NCBI GenBank assembly: GCA_958295495.1
Contig: OY282352.1
Span: 1,488,001 to 1,552,000 of the forward strand
Origin: an uncultured Latescibacterota bacterium
GTDB taxonomy: Bacteria > Latescibacterota > UBA2968 > UBA8231
Length of the DNA: 64,000 nucleotides
Reading direction: 5' to 3'
Position numbers and translations under genes: made by a program
Notes under the pieces: generated by a model
What the model was told of the DNA's origin: nothing
What the model saw: the letters and a program-made list of their open reading frames with translations, nothing else
Database searches by the model: none
Shown: piece by piece, positions 8,321-18,276 of the stretch
How positions within the stretch are numbered: position 1 is the stretch's first letter
How the letters are laid out: each line of letters starts with the position of its first letter

Positions 8321-9373
8321 CTAGGCGATGACGCCGCCGCCGAGGCAAACTTCACCGTCGTAGAACACTGCGTGCTGGCCCGGAGCAATGCCAGGGTCGG
8401 GCGTGGCCAAAGTGACGCGGGCGCGATCTGGCGCGAGCATCTGCACCTGACCGGGAGTCCGGGCTGGCCCATGCCGCAGCTTGACTTGGAGCACAGACTG
8501 CTCCGGTGCTCCAGCGATCCAATGGATTTGTTCGGCGATCAGCTCGCGGCGTCCGGCGCGCGTCGGTGCGCTGTTGTGGGCAATGTACACGATGTTGTTG
8601 GCAACGTCTTTGTCGATCACATACCAAGGGCCGCCACCGAGTTGTAGGCCGTGCCGCTGACCAATGGTGTAGAACCAATAGCCGGGGTGCTCGCCCTTCT
8701 TTTGGCCGGTCGCCTGCTCGACGATGTCGCCTTGGGCCTCTCCCAAGTGGAAGCGCACGAAGTCCCGGTAGTTGATCTTGCCCAAGAAGCATACGCCTTG
8801 GCTGTCGGGACGGGCCTTAGCTGGCAGATCGAATTCCGCGGCAAGTGCGCGTACTTGCCGCTTGTGCAGGTGGCCGATAGGCAAGCAGAGCCGAGCAAGT
8901 TGCGCTTGGCTCAGGTTGGAGAGGAAATAGGTCTGGTCCTTGACCGGATCGGCGGCGCACCGGAGCCGATAGCCGCCCGCGTCCTCCTCGACGCGAGCGT
9001 AGTGCCCGGAGGCAATTTGGTCGCACTCGCCGACCACCCGCTGATAAAAGGCGCCGAACTTGACGCGCTGGTTGCACCAGATGTCCGGGCTGGGCGTGCG
9101 CCCCAAGCGCAACTCGGCCAATGCGTACTCGACGATGCGGGTGCGGTACTCGCTTTGCAGCGGCACGACTTCGAGCGGCACCCCGAGCTGTTCACAGGTG
9201 GCGCGGGCATAGGTCAAATCCGTTTCCCACGGGCAGTCGCCGAGCGAAAATAGCTCATCCTCTAGCCATATCTTGAGGTAGTAGGCTTTGAGGGCGAGCC
9301 GCTTTTCGCGCTGGAGCAGCGCGAGGGCCAACGAGCTATCGACCCCACCGGAAAGCAGGACGGCGACACTCAT
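8321..9373 (-). CDS. mnmA: tRNA-specific 2-thiouridylase MnmA
   Basis: This is a 350-residue protein of about the usual length for MnmA. The PP-loop SGGVDSS (residues 8-14) binds ATP. The first catalytic Cys is in DIWCNQRVKFG and the second in SQGVCFLGK. The conserved SGHYAR and DQTYFLSNL segments are also present. MnmA thiolates U34 of the Lys, Glu and Gln tRNAs, using sulfur relayed from a cysteine desulfurase. It lies 12 bases downstream of ahcY on the same strand. The region with metal-binding GDCPWETD near residue 45 is slightly unusual compared with E. coli MnmA. Confidence 0.95.
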   Translation of the reverse strand: MSVAVLLSGGVDSSLALALLQREKRLALKAYYLKIWLEDELFSLGDCPWETDLTYARATCEQLGVPLEVVPLQSEYRTRIVEYALAELRLGRTPSPDIWCNQRVKFGAFYQRVVGECDQIASGHYARVEEDAGGYRLRCAADPVKDQTYFLSNLSQAQLARLCLPIGHLHKRQVRALAAEFDLPAKARPDSQGVCFLGKINYRDFVRFHLGEAQGDIVEQATGQKKGEHPGYWFYTIGQRHGLQLGGGPWYVIDKDVANNIVYIAHNSAPTRAGRRELIAEQIHWIAGAPEQSVLQVKLRHGPARTPGQVQMLAPDRARVTLATPDPGIAPGQHAVFYDGEVCLGGGVIA

Positions 9374-9385
9374 GGGATGCTCGCG

Positions 9386-10708
<1,323 letters not shown>

Positions 10709-10756
10709 TGATTTCTCCTTATGGATGATGAACGATTTTGTTATGGGGCAAATTCC

Positions 10757-12334
10757 TCACGCTGGCCCGGCCCGCTCGACGGCCGCCGAAGCCTCGTCCT
10801 CAAAGGCGGCGAAGTTCGCCTTAAACAAATCGGCGAGTTGGCCGGCGCGCTCGTCGTAGGCCGCTCCATCGGCCCAAGTCCGACGAGGCACCATCTGTGC
10901 GCTAGGCACACCTCGACACGCGCATACTACGTCAAAGCCAAAACGCGGATCCCGCTCCACGGGTGCGTCGGCGAGGGCACCGACGTGAATCGCGTGGATA
11001 ATTGCCCGGGTGTGCTGGAGCGAGAGGCGCGTACCTACGCCGTACGGCCCGCCGGTCCAGCCCGTATTGACGAGCCAGACCTGCGCGTCGTGGGTGCGGA
11101 TCTTGTCGGCCAACAGGGCGGCGTACTTGTTCGGATGCCAGACCATAAAGGCCGCGCCAAAGCAAGCCGAAAACGTGGCTTCTGGCTCGGTGACGCCCAT
11201 CTCGGTGCCGGCGACCTTGGCCGTGTACCCGCTCATAAAGTGATACATGGCTTGATCGGGCGTCAGACGACTGACCGGCGGTAGCACGCCGAAGGCATCG
11301 CAGGTGAGGAAGATGAGGTCGCGAGGATGACGACCTGTGCAAGGGATTACCGCGTTGGGGATGTAGTCAATGGGATAGGCCGCGCGGGTGTTCTCGGTGA
11401 CCGCGTCGTTGGCGTAATCAACGCGGCGGTTCTCCTCGTCGCAGACGACGTTTTCCAAGACTGTGCCAAAGCGGATGGCGCGAAAAATCTCCGGCTCTTG
11501 CTCCGGGGTCAAGTCGATGCACTTGGCATAGCAGCCGCCCTCAATGTTGAAAATTCCCTCCGCGCTCCAAACGTGCTCATCGTCGCCGATCAACCGCCGC
11601 TGTGGATTGGTCGAGAGCGTGGTTTTGCCCGTGCCCGACAAGCCAAAAAACAGCGCGGTGTCGCCGCTGGCTTCCGCATTGGCCGAACAGTGCATGGGCA
11701 GCAGGTCGGCTTTAGGCATGAGGAAGTTCATCACAGTGAACACGCCTTTTTTCATTTCGCCCGCGTACTCGGTTCCCAAAATTACCATTTCCCTGCGCTC
11801 GAAGCTCAGGTCGATGCTGGTTGTGGAGGTCATCTCCGTAGTGTAGCGGTTAGCCGGAAAGCGGCCGGCGTTGTAGATGGTAAAATCCGGCGTCCCGAAT
11901 TGGGCTAGCTCGGCCTCGGACGGGCGGATGAGCATGTTGTGCATGAAGAGCGCGTGATATGCGCGGGAGCAGATCACGCGGATTTTGAGCCGATATTGGG
12001 GATCCCAGCCGGCAAATCCATCGACCACGTACAACCGCTCGCAGGTGTTGAGGTAGTCGATGGCGCGCTCTAGGTTGATCATAAAGGTGTGCTCTTGGAG
12101 CTTGATGTTGACCGCGCCCCACCAGATGTCGGCACTGCTTTGTGGATCGAAGACGATGCGCTTGTCGCTGGGGCTGCGCCCGGTCTTATTGCCCGAGGAA
12201 ACCACGAGCGCGCCTTGGTCGGAAATGATGGATCCGCGCTCGTAGCGCAGCGCTTCTTCGTAGAGTCTGGCCGGTGCCATGTTGCGGAGAAGTGCGCCGA
12301 CCGCGATATCGTCGAGCTGAATGATTTCGCTCAT
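10757..12334 (-). CDS. pckA: Phosphoenolpyruvate carboxykinase (ATP)
   Basis: This 525-residue enzyme converts oxaloacetate and ATP to PEP, CO2 and ADP, the entry step of gluconeogenesis. The kinase-1a P-loop [11 protein letters not shown], the adjoining DDEHVW (kinase-2-like) and the RSPSDKRIV active-site segment are all visible, and the length is normal for the ATP type. It is the first gene of a probable pckA-ahcY-mnmA run. The 243 bases upstream are A+T-rich and shared with a divergent acetyltransferase. Confidence 0.97.
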   Translation of the reverse strand: MSEIIQLDDIAVGALLRNMAPARLYEEALRYERGSIISDQGALVVSSGNKTGRSPSDKRIVFDPQSSADIWWGAVNIKLQEHTFMINLERAIDYLNTCERLYVVDGFAGWDPQYRLKIRVICSRAYHALFMHNMLIRPSEAELAQFGTPDFTIYNAGRFPANRYTTEMTSTTSIDLSFERREMVILGTEYAGEMKKGVFTVMNFLMPKADLLPMHCSANAEASGDTALFFGLSGTGKTTLSTNPQRRLIGDDEHVWSAEGIFNIEGGCYAKCIDLTPEQEPEIFRAIRFGTVLENVVCDEENRRVDYANDAVTENTRAAYPIDYIPNAVIPCTGRHPRDLIFLTCDAFGVLPPVSRLTPDQAMYHFMSGYTAKVAGTEMGVTEPEATFSACFGAAFMVWHPNKYAALLADKIRTHDAQVWLVNTGWTGGPYGVGTRLSLQHTRAIIHAIHVGALADAPVERDPRFGFDVVCACRGVPSAQMVPRRTWADGAAYDERAGQLADLFKANFAAFEDEASAAVERAGPA

Positions 12335-12577
12335 GGTTTTTCGTTTCGTTGTATAAAGCTATCTCATATAGCTATACCTATATACCGCTCCACCGACGCA
12401 CCGCTGGAGCGCCGACTCCTCTCCAAGGGAGGGGTCATTCATATATTAGGCAATTAAATTAATAAGATACACGCCTGCGAGTGGGCAAGCGCACTCCGCC
12501 AAGTTGACGGTCTAGCCTCCACACCCTACCTTGCCCGATCCCCACAATCCTGACCATCGCGTTATATCCAACCTATT

Positions 12578-13144
12578 ATGCAATCCCTCGCCACCCCCTC
12601 CGTCCTGTACCGGGATAGCTTCCTAGAGGGCGCGGCCGAGTTCTTAGCCGAAGGTCGTTTCGACTCAACGTACGCCCGATCCCTCGGCTACGACAGCGAC
12701 TCCCTCGCCGACCAGTTCCCGCAATTCGTGCGCGACCTCAAGGCCCTCGCCGAGGCGATGGGTTCGCGGGCGCAGTACCCAGACCGCGTGCTCTGGCTCG
12801 TCCACGAGGGCGAGTACATCGGCCAAACGTCCATAAGGCCCGAGCTCTGCACCCCGTATTTGCTCACCTACGGAGGGCACATTGGCTATAGCATCCGACC
12901 TTCTCGGCGGTGCCGCGGCTACGGCAAGGCCATCCTCGCCCTGACGCTGGTAGTATCGCGGGAGATTGGGCTGCGCCGCGTGCTGGTCACCTGCGACTCG
13001 GACAACATTGGCTCGCGCAAGATCATCGAGCACAACGGCGGCCAATTCGAGAGCGCGATGGTCATGCCCAGCCAAACATTTCGCGCCGAGGGCCGCACAC
13101 CCGTACAGCGCATTGAGAAGTTGCGCTACTGGATCGACCTATGA
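12578..13144 (+). CDS. GNAT-family N-acetyltransferase
   Basis: This is a 188-residue protein with the acetyl-CoA-binding motif A: HIGYSIRPSRRCRGYGKAIL contains the (R/Q)xxGx(G/A) pyrophosphate loop. The LVTCDSDNIGSRKIIEHNGG segment is the conserved strand/helix that follows in the YjaB/RimJ-like GNAT group. The substrate is not known. It stands alone and is divergently oriented from pckA. Confidence 0.88.
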   Translation: MQSLATPSVLYRDSFLEGAAEFLAEGRFDSTYARSLGYDSDSLADQFPQFVRDLKALAEAMGSRAQYPDRVLWLVHEGEYIGQTSIRPELCTPYLLTYGGHIGYSIRPSRRCRGYGKAILALTLVVSREIGLRRVLVTCDSDNIGSRKIIEHNGGQFESAMVMPSQTFRAEGRTPVQRIEKLRYWIDL

Positions 13145-13486
13145 TTGCCTTCTTGCCGTCCACCGCCGGCTTGGCCCTAGCGGACCAAAACGACGCTGCG
13201 CTGGCTCCAACCTCGACCTCAAGCCCTGTATTGCAGCCACCCTCGAAGTGACGTAGTGGAAATCCCAAGTCCGCTTGCTGGAGGAACCGTTCTCTTTCTG
13301 TAGCCAACAGCACGGCTCGGCCACTTCCCGTGAGCTGACCCCCTTCTGGGACGAGGCTGCCGACGCGATTGGGGTACACGTGCTGGCGCGGCTGGGGTGC
13401 TAGTGGTCTCAACCTTCCCACTACTTTTTTCGCTGACATTTTCCTCGCGTAAAACTTTTTGTGCTCGGCCCTCGTCTTAGAGAGGT
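13145..13486. other. Intergenic gap, 342 bases, no complete gene
   Basis: No start-to-stop frame with protein-like composition was found. The last 40 bases hold a possible ECF-type promoter (listed separately). A short open stretch near 13,280-13,400 reads protein-like for about 40 codons but has no start and no recognisable homology, so it may be a relic. Confidence 0.5.
13451..13480 (+). promoter_or_regulatory. Possible ECF sigma-type promoter
   Basis: AAAACTT at 13451-13457 and TCTTA at 13475-13479 are 17 bases apart. This resembles the ECF/sigma-E pattern GGAACTT-N16-TCTGA and would suit autoregulation of the sigma gene starting at 13487. The -10-like box is so close to the ATG that the transcript would be almost leaderless, which weakens the call. 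Confidence 0.3.
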
Positions 13487-14050
13487 ATGAGCGACGCCGA
13501 TCTCATTCAGCGCTTCAGGGCCGGCCAGCACCAAGCGTTCAATACCTTGGTCTGGCGCTGGCAGGGCCGCCTCTACCGCTTCGCGCTCCGCTACAGCGGC
13601 GATTCCGAAGAAGCGCGCGACCTCTGCCAGCAGAGCTTTATCCGCGCATATCGTCAGTTGCACCGGCTGCGCGACCCCGAGCGCTTTGCTACGTGGCTCT
13701 ACCAGATCGCCGCCAATCTGTGCCGCGACCACCTGCGCCAGCGAGCGCAAGCGCAGCACGTTTCGCTCGACGCGTACGAGGAAGCAAGCGCCCAGCCCCA
13801 TCCGGCACTGTGCCAAGCCGCCGATATGGACAAGGTCGAGCTGCGCGATCTGCTCAACCGCGCCTTGCAGACCCTGCCCGAAGAACAGCGCGTCGTGGTG
13901 GTGCTCAAGGAATACGAGGGGCTGAAGTTTCGGGAAATTGCCGAAGTGCTCAACGCCCCGCTCAACACGGTCAAATCGCGCCTTTACTATGGCCTCAAAG
14001 CACTGCGAAAAACCTTTAACCAGTGGGACATTGACAGAGATGGACTGTAA
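13487..14050 (+). CDS. ECF-type RNA polymerase sigma factor
   Basis: This is a 187-residue sigma-70 family protein of the ECF (group 4) type. Region 2 spans about residues 10-80 (FNTLVWRWQGRLYRFALRY, then FIRAYRQLHRLRDPERFATWLYQIA). Region 4 spans about residues 120-180, with the DNA-binding helix in FREIAEVLNAPLNTVKSRLYYGLKAL. The next gene overlaps its stop by 11 bases and encodes a zinc anti-sigma factor. This is the standard arrangement in which the partner holds the sigma factor inactive until a membrane or redox signal releases it. Confidence 0.95.
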   Translation: MSDADLIQRFRAGQHQAFNTLVWRWQGRLYRFALRYSGDSEEARDLCQQSFIRAYRQLHRLRDPERFATWLYQIAANLCRDHLRQRAQAQHVSLDAYEEASAQPHPALCQAADMDKVELRDLLNRALQTLPEEQRVVVVLKEYEGLKFREIAEVLNAPLNTVKSRLYYGLKALRKTFNQWDIDRDGL

Positions 14051-14648
14051 CGTAAAAAAAGAAGACTTGCTCACCTTTTTCTACGGCGAATGCGAGGAAG
14101 GCGAGCAGGAGCGCATTAAAGGCCATGTGGCCGCCTGTGCGGTGTGCCGTCGCGAACTCGACGCGCTCGCTAGCACGCAGGCGTTGCTCCGGGCTTGGCC
14201 AGATGAGGCCCCGCACCTCGACCTGACGTTTGTCGAGGCCGAGGTGCCGCGTCGGCGCTTTCGGCTGATGGCGGGCTTGGCCGCTGCCGCGGTGGCCGCT
14301 GCGGTTCTCTTTTTGGCGTGGCCGGAGTTTGAACTCAGCTACCGCGCCGGTGAACTCGACCTCAAGTGGGGAGAGGCACTGGCGGACAAACCCCTGACTC
14401 GGGCGGAAGTGCTGGCCGCACAGGAGGGCACCATCGCGTTAATGAACCAACTTCTGCGGAACTCTGAGGTGCGTCAGCAGAGAGTCCTCGACCATTTGCT
14501 GACCGAGCTGCAAGCCCAGCGCTACCAAGACTTGCAGCTTATCAACCGCCAGTTTGAACAGTTCGACCGCGAGATCCACATCCGCTTGCGTCGCAACGAA
14601 GCACCCGTGCTGGAAGTGCTGCCGGCCGTGCGCTATACCAACCCATAG
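14040..14648 (+). CDS. Zinc-binding (ZAS) anti-sigma factor, single-pass membrane protein
   Basis: This is a 202-residue protein. The N-terminal ZAS motif is visible as HVAACAVC (HxxxCxxC) after about 28 residues. A membrane helix follows at about residues 78-97 (LMAGLAAAAVAAAVLFLAW), and about 100 extracytoplasmic residues with a long helix (Arg/Gln/Glu-rich) end the protein. Its start overlaps the sigma stop, giving translational coupling. It should sequester the ECF sigma factor at the inner membrane face. Confidence 0.9.
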   Translation: MDCNVKKEDLLTFFYGECEEGEQERIKGHVAACAVCRRELDALASTQALLRAWPDEAPHLDLTFVEAEVPRRRFRLMAGLAAAAVAAAVLFLAWPEFELSYRAGELDLKWGEALADKPLTRAEVLAAQEGTIALMNQLLRNSEVRQQRVLDHLLTELQAQRYQDLQLINRQFEQFDREIHIRLRRNEAPVLEVLPAVRYTNP

Positions 14649-14658
14649 GAGACCTGCC

Positions 14659-16002
14659 ATGACCACGCTCTACCGCGCCATCCTAGTCACCGGCCTCTTG
14701 GCCACTGCCGGCCTTGCCGACATTGACCCCCAGCGCATGCGGCGCGACATCCGCATCATGGAGGGGGTGCTCGGCAATCTATGTTACGACGCGCCCGATC
14801 CAACCGACTCCTCCTCTCGTGGTTTGTACCTCGACGGCTACGGGGTTCTCTTTCTTACAGAAAGATCATGGTCCAAGCAGGCGCACCGCGGCATAGCGGT
14901 CGCATGGGACGAAAAGGGCGTCAAGCATCTTGAGTTGAAATCGGGCGATCCCTCAGCGGACGAGAAATGGCTGGCAGAAAGCCACGACCTACTCGCCGAA
15001 TTTCTGGGCAACTACGCCGGCATCATCGGCCAACTTGACCCAGACGACCGGATTACGGTCTGCTACCAGCGTCATCCTCCAAGAGACCGAGCAAGCGGCC
15101 TAGAACATCTCACTGATGGCTTTACAGTCAGTGCAGATTCCGTGTCTTTCGACCTTACCAAGCAAATCGAAGCTATTATGCCCATGGCTGTGCCTAGGGA
15201 GGGAGCCTTCGATTTTGAAAAGTTAGTCCTGACCTTTGGGGATTCTGTGTCTTTCTTCGACACTGACAAACAAGTCGCGGCGATAACCAGATTGAGGAAG
15301 ACCCTAGAGGAAGTAGCAGCAGAGGGCGAAGTAGAAGTCAAGGGGACAGCCGTAGTGGTCAGAGACTCTCTGTTTGCCGACGTTGCAGAGGCCAATACGC
15401 CTTCCCACGGATCCATAGTCGCTCAGGTACACGGCTTTACTCGCGGCCATCGTCGCGCTGCCGCTGCTACCTCTCTAATCACCGCCACCGTCAAAAAATC
15501 TGCCATTGACGCCTTTCGCGAGGGACGTATGGATTCGGCTACTTTTCGCCAGCGCATCGCCTTTTCTGAACGCACTGACTCGAAAAAAATCGACATCATG
15601 GCCGGCATACTCGACCAAGTCTCGGGGCACGATCATCATCATCCCTTGGTTGGTACCCAACGTACTCTGGGGATGTATCAGCCAGATTTAGGGGCTCTTT
15701 TTTTTATTAGTGACTCGGTGTTCCGCTTCAGACCCCTACCTCTCGACGACGTCAAGGCCAACATCGTCGAAGCCGTTGCCGACTACGGCGCGACCCTCGG
15801 CCAAGTCCAGTCCGATGAGCAGGTCATGGTCGAATATCGTACCGGTCGGACGACTCATCTTCTGCAGGTCCCCGAAATCGTCAAATATCACCCAGATCGG
15901 ATTTACCTTCTGCAGGTCCCCAAGGCCGCCATTGACGCCTACGCCCGCGGCGACTTGGATCTCGATGCCTTCCACAAAAAGGCGATGTGGAAAACATGGT
16001 AA
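14659..16002 (+). CDS. Secreted protein with an internally duplicated domain (hypothetical)
   Basis: This is a 447-residue protein with a signal peptide (TTLYRAILVTGLLATAGLA). The two halves look like copies of one domain. IMEGVLGNL with DGYGVLFL in the first half matches IMAGILDQV with PDLGALFF in the second; NYAGIIGQLDPDDRITVCY matches DYGATLGQVQSDEQVMVEY; and SAIDAFREGRMDSATFRQ matches AAIDAYARGDLDLDAFHK. No catalytic motif is recognised. It starts ten bases after the anti-sigma gene with a GGAG site, so it is probably the third gene of the sigma/anti-sigma operon and a candidate sensor or envelope effector. Confidence 0.6.
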   Translation: MTTLYRAILVTGLLATAGLADIDPQRMRRDIRIMEGVLGNLCYDAPDPTDSSSRGLYLDGYGVLFLTERSWSKQAHRGIAVAWDEKGVKHLELKSGDPSADEKWLAESHDLLAEFLGNYAGIIGQLDPDDRITVCYQRHPPRDRASGLEHLTDGFTVSADSVSFDLTKQIEAIMPMAVPREGAFDFEKLVLTFGDSVSFFDTDKQVAAITRLRKTLEEVAAEGEVEVKGTAVVVRDSLFADVAEANTPSHGSIVAQVHGFTRGHRRAAAATSLITATVKKSAIDAFREGRMDSATFRQRIAFSERTDSKKIDIMAGILDQVSGHDHHHPLVGTQRTLGMYQPDLGALFFISDSVFRFRPLPLDDVKANIVEAVADYGATLGQVQSDEQVMVEYRTGRTTHLLQVPEIVKYHPDRIYLLQVPKAAIDAYARGDLDLDAFHKKAMWKTW

Positions 16003-16764
16003 ATGACGTTACGCAGTCTTTGCCTTCGCTGGGCAGACTCTTACGCCCGCTTGGTGCCGGTGTGGTCTTGGGGTCATGCCTGCGAAAGCAGGCATCCAGA
16101 AAGGCCCGTTTGAGGCGAGTTCGCTGGGTTTACTGTCGTGTACTTAGCAAAGAAGGTATTTTGAACAGATGGAAAGCATTCCGTTAATTCCCCAACGCGA
16201 CGTAGCGATACAGGGGCGCGGGTCGCACAAAATCGAGATGTACGCACCCAAGCGAAGGCTTGTCTCCTGTTAGGTCGCTATCACAAAGAACAAGGTGAAT
16301 TCGACAAGGCCGAGCGTGAAAGTGGACAAAGCTCGGCTCTCCCTGCACGCCCCCTGATCCGCCCCAATCCTCCCTTCCTTTCGCATCAACGAACGTCGTC
16401 AGACGCGGCCTCCGCAGGCGGCAAACCCATCCACTAAGCAGGGCCTGTCCGCCGCCGCCATGCGATGTTTAGGCGCACTAAACGCGACAATTCGACGCAC
16501 TTGTGCGATATATCCGCGCACTTTTAGGGCATTAAGAGGGCAGCGCAAAGGGCCTGAGAGACCGGCGGGAACATTTAATTTATTCTCTATAAGGCATTAT
16601 TTAACAGTATGTTAAGAATTGTACAATCAAAGAAATCGGCGCGAAGGTCGCCCGCTCTTTACTATTTGGTACGATGATTGCTATATGCGAGGTAGAATGT
16701 TTAACCTACGCTGGCCTCTCCGTTGTGGCTGGAGACCAGCATCCTCTTAGAAAGGAGGACCGCA
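16003..16764. other. Intergenic gap, 762 bases
   Basis: No gene is supported. The gap holds a REP-like palindrome at 16076-16095 (listed separately). From about 16,560 to 16,700 it is clearly A+T-rich, which is where a promoter for the NEW3-TolC-ABC operon would be expected. A perfect AAAGGAGG Shine-Dalgarno site lies at 16751-16758, just ahead of the next gene. Confidence 0.6.
16076..16095. repeat. REP-like palindrome with GAAA loop
   Basis: ATGCCTGC and GCAGGCAT pair perfectly around GAAA. The wider TCATGCCTGCGAAAGCAGGC form resembles the short dispersed palindromes (TCATTCCCGCGAAAGCGGGA type) found between genes in many bacteria. Only this one copy is seen in the window. Confidence 0.55.
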
Positions 16765-18276
16765 ATGTCTTCGATTTTCTACCTCTTCGTACTGCTGCTG
16801 TGCGCCCTCGCGGCTCAAGCTGAAAACTTGACGAAGGAACAGCAGCGCATCTTGCTCGACCTCAAAGAGGCCCATTTGACGCTGGAACAGGCCAAAGCGC
16901 GCGAATCCGAAGTCGAAATCGAGCACGATCAGATGATCGGCCTCAAGGAGCGCGGCGTGGTCACCGGCCAAGAGCTACGCATGGCCCGCGAGGACTACGA
17001 GCGCGCCCGAGAAGAGCGGCAACGAGCCGAACTAAACCTCCAGCGCGCCTTCCTCCACTCCCTGAGCGACGCCACCCACCTGACGGTCGTCAACGGCCAA
17101 AAGTACGGCGTCGAGGGCGACAAGGTCCGCGTGCGGCTCACCCTGCGCAACGACTCAGACCTCAACTTGGCGCAGATGGTCGATCACTCCCGCCGGCGCT
17201 ACGAGATCAACGGCCTCGACCAAGACGCCGCGTCGCTTTTGCAGGTGAACAACATCTTCGTCACCATCCTCGCCGACCGCGTCATGGTCGGCCAGCCCTA
17301 CCAAGTCCACATCCCGGTGCTGGCCCTTGGCGAGGAAGTCGAAGTCGAGGTGGGCTTGCAGCGACCCGAGGTGGAGGACCTCACCGTGCAACTCCAATAC
17401 CTCAACCGCACCGACGACCACGTCATTCACTTAGAAAAGGCTTCCGCCCGCGACGTGGTGCGCGTGTACGCCACCCAGTTTTCCCAAGAAGGTCCTTTGG
17501 GCAATGCGGTGGCGTACGAGCTCCAGTTAGAGCGGCTGGCCGAAGACGAAAAGATCTTCCAGCTCATGGCGCACGGGCTGCCGGCCGACTTCCGCTGGGA
17601 GTTCGAGAGTGGGGGCCGCAACCTGTCGCGGCTGCGCTTTTCCCGCGACCACTCCAGCGACTCGCTCATCCTCAATGTGTATGTCCCCGAACAGGCCGAG
17701 AGCTTTGCAGTGGATCAGCCGCTGATTTTCTCGGTGCTGGCCTACGAACCCAAGACCGTTGCGGCCGAGGTGTTGGCCGCGGCCGATCCCGCGCGCTTGC
17801 AGGCCATGGGCATTGGCTACGAGCAACTGCAATTGGTGCCCACCGGGCGCGCCGAATTGGAGTTGACCACCCTCAACCTCGACCTGTCGGTCAATGGCGA
17901 AGGCGAGTCCCAGTCCGTTTGGAATTTGCGCAACCTCGGCACGGTTGCCTTGCTCGACATCCGCCTGCAAGCTCTGTCGCCGCCGGGCTGGGAGGTGATC
18001 TTTGAGCCGCAGGCCATCGCCCAGATCGCACCGCGCGAGGAAATAGAGGCCGTGCTGACCGTGCGCCCGGTCAACAGCGCGGAAATCGGACGCTACGAAG
18101 TCAAGACCAGTGCCAGCACCCAGCACAAGGGGCAGTGGGTCGAGTCGGTCGAGCGCACCGTCAACATCAACATCAAGAGCGATGGATCGTTTTGGGGCAT
18201 CACCGGGTTGGTGCTCTTGCTGGTGAGCATCGTGCTGGGCATCGCCGTTTTCACCGTGCAATGGAGCAAGCGATGA
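16765..18276 (+). CDS. Secreted/membrane-anchored NEW3-domain protein with N-terminal coiled coil
   Basis: This is a 503-residue protein. A signal peptide (SSIFYLFVLLLCALAAQA) is followed by a coiled coil rich in Glu/Gln/Arg (about residues 20-100). Beta-rich extracellular domains come next, including a NEW3-like (alpha-galactosidase-associated) segment around residues 375-460. A C-terminal membrane helix (ITGLVLLLVSIVLGIAVFTV) ends in a basic anchor. ATG at 16765 is chosen over the longer frame because AAAGGAGG precedes it. TolC-like and ABC ATPase genes follow immediately, so it probably serves as the periplasmic or adaptor part of an export or lipid/gliding-type system. Confidence 0.75.
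   Translation: MSSIFYLFVLLLCALAAQAENLTKEQQRILLDLKEAHLTLEQAKARESEVEIEHDQMIGLKERGVVTGQELRMAREDYERAREERQRAELNLQRAFLHSLSDATHLTVVNGQKYGVEGDKVRVRLTLRNDSDLNLAQMVDHSRRRYEINGLDQDAASLLQVNNIFVTILADRVMVGQPYQVHIPVLALGEEVEVEVGLQRPEVEDLTVQLQYLNRTDDHVIHLEKASARDVVRVYATQFSQEGPLGNAVAYELQLERLAEDEKIFQLMAHGLPADFRWEFESGGRNLSRLRFSRDHSSDSLILNVYVPEQAESFAVDQPLIFSVLAYEPKTVAAEVLAAADPARLQAMGIGYEQLQLVPTGRAELELTTLNLDLSVNGEGESQSVWNLRNLGTVALLDIRLQALSPPGWEVIFEPQAIAQIAPREEIEAVLTVRPVNSAEIGRYEVKTSASTQHKGQWVESVERTVNINIKSDGSFWGITGLVLLLVSIVLGIAVFTVQWSKR

Noticed and set aside
8651..9253. Long plus-strand open frames opposite mnmA, ahcY and pckA
   Set aside because: They are shadows of high-GC genes: they lack Shine-Dalgarno sites and protein family signals, while the minus-strand proteins are unmistakable.
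16003..16764. Possible small RNA or gene in the 762-base gap
   Set aside because: Only one short palindrome and an A+T-rich stretch were found; no terminator-promoter pair or protein-like frame supports a gene.
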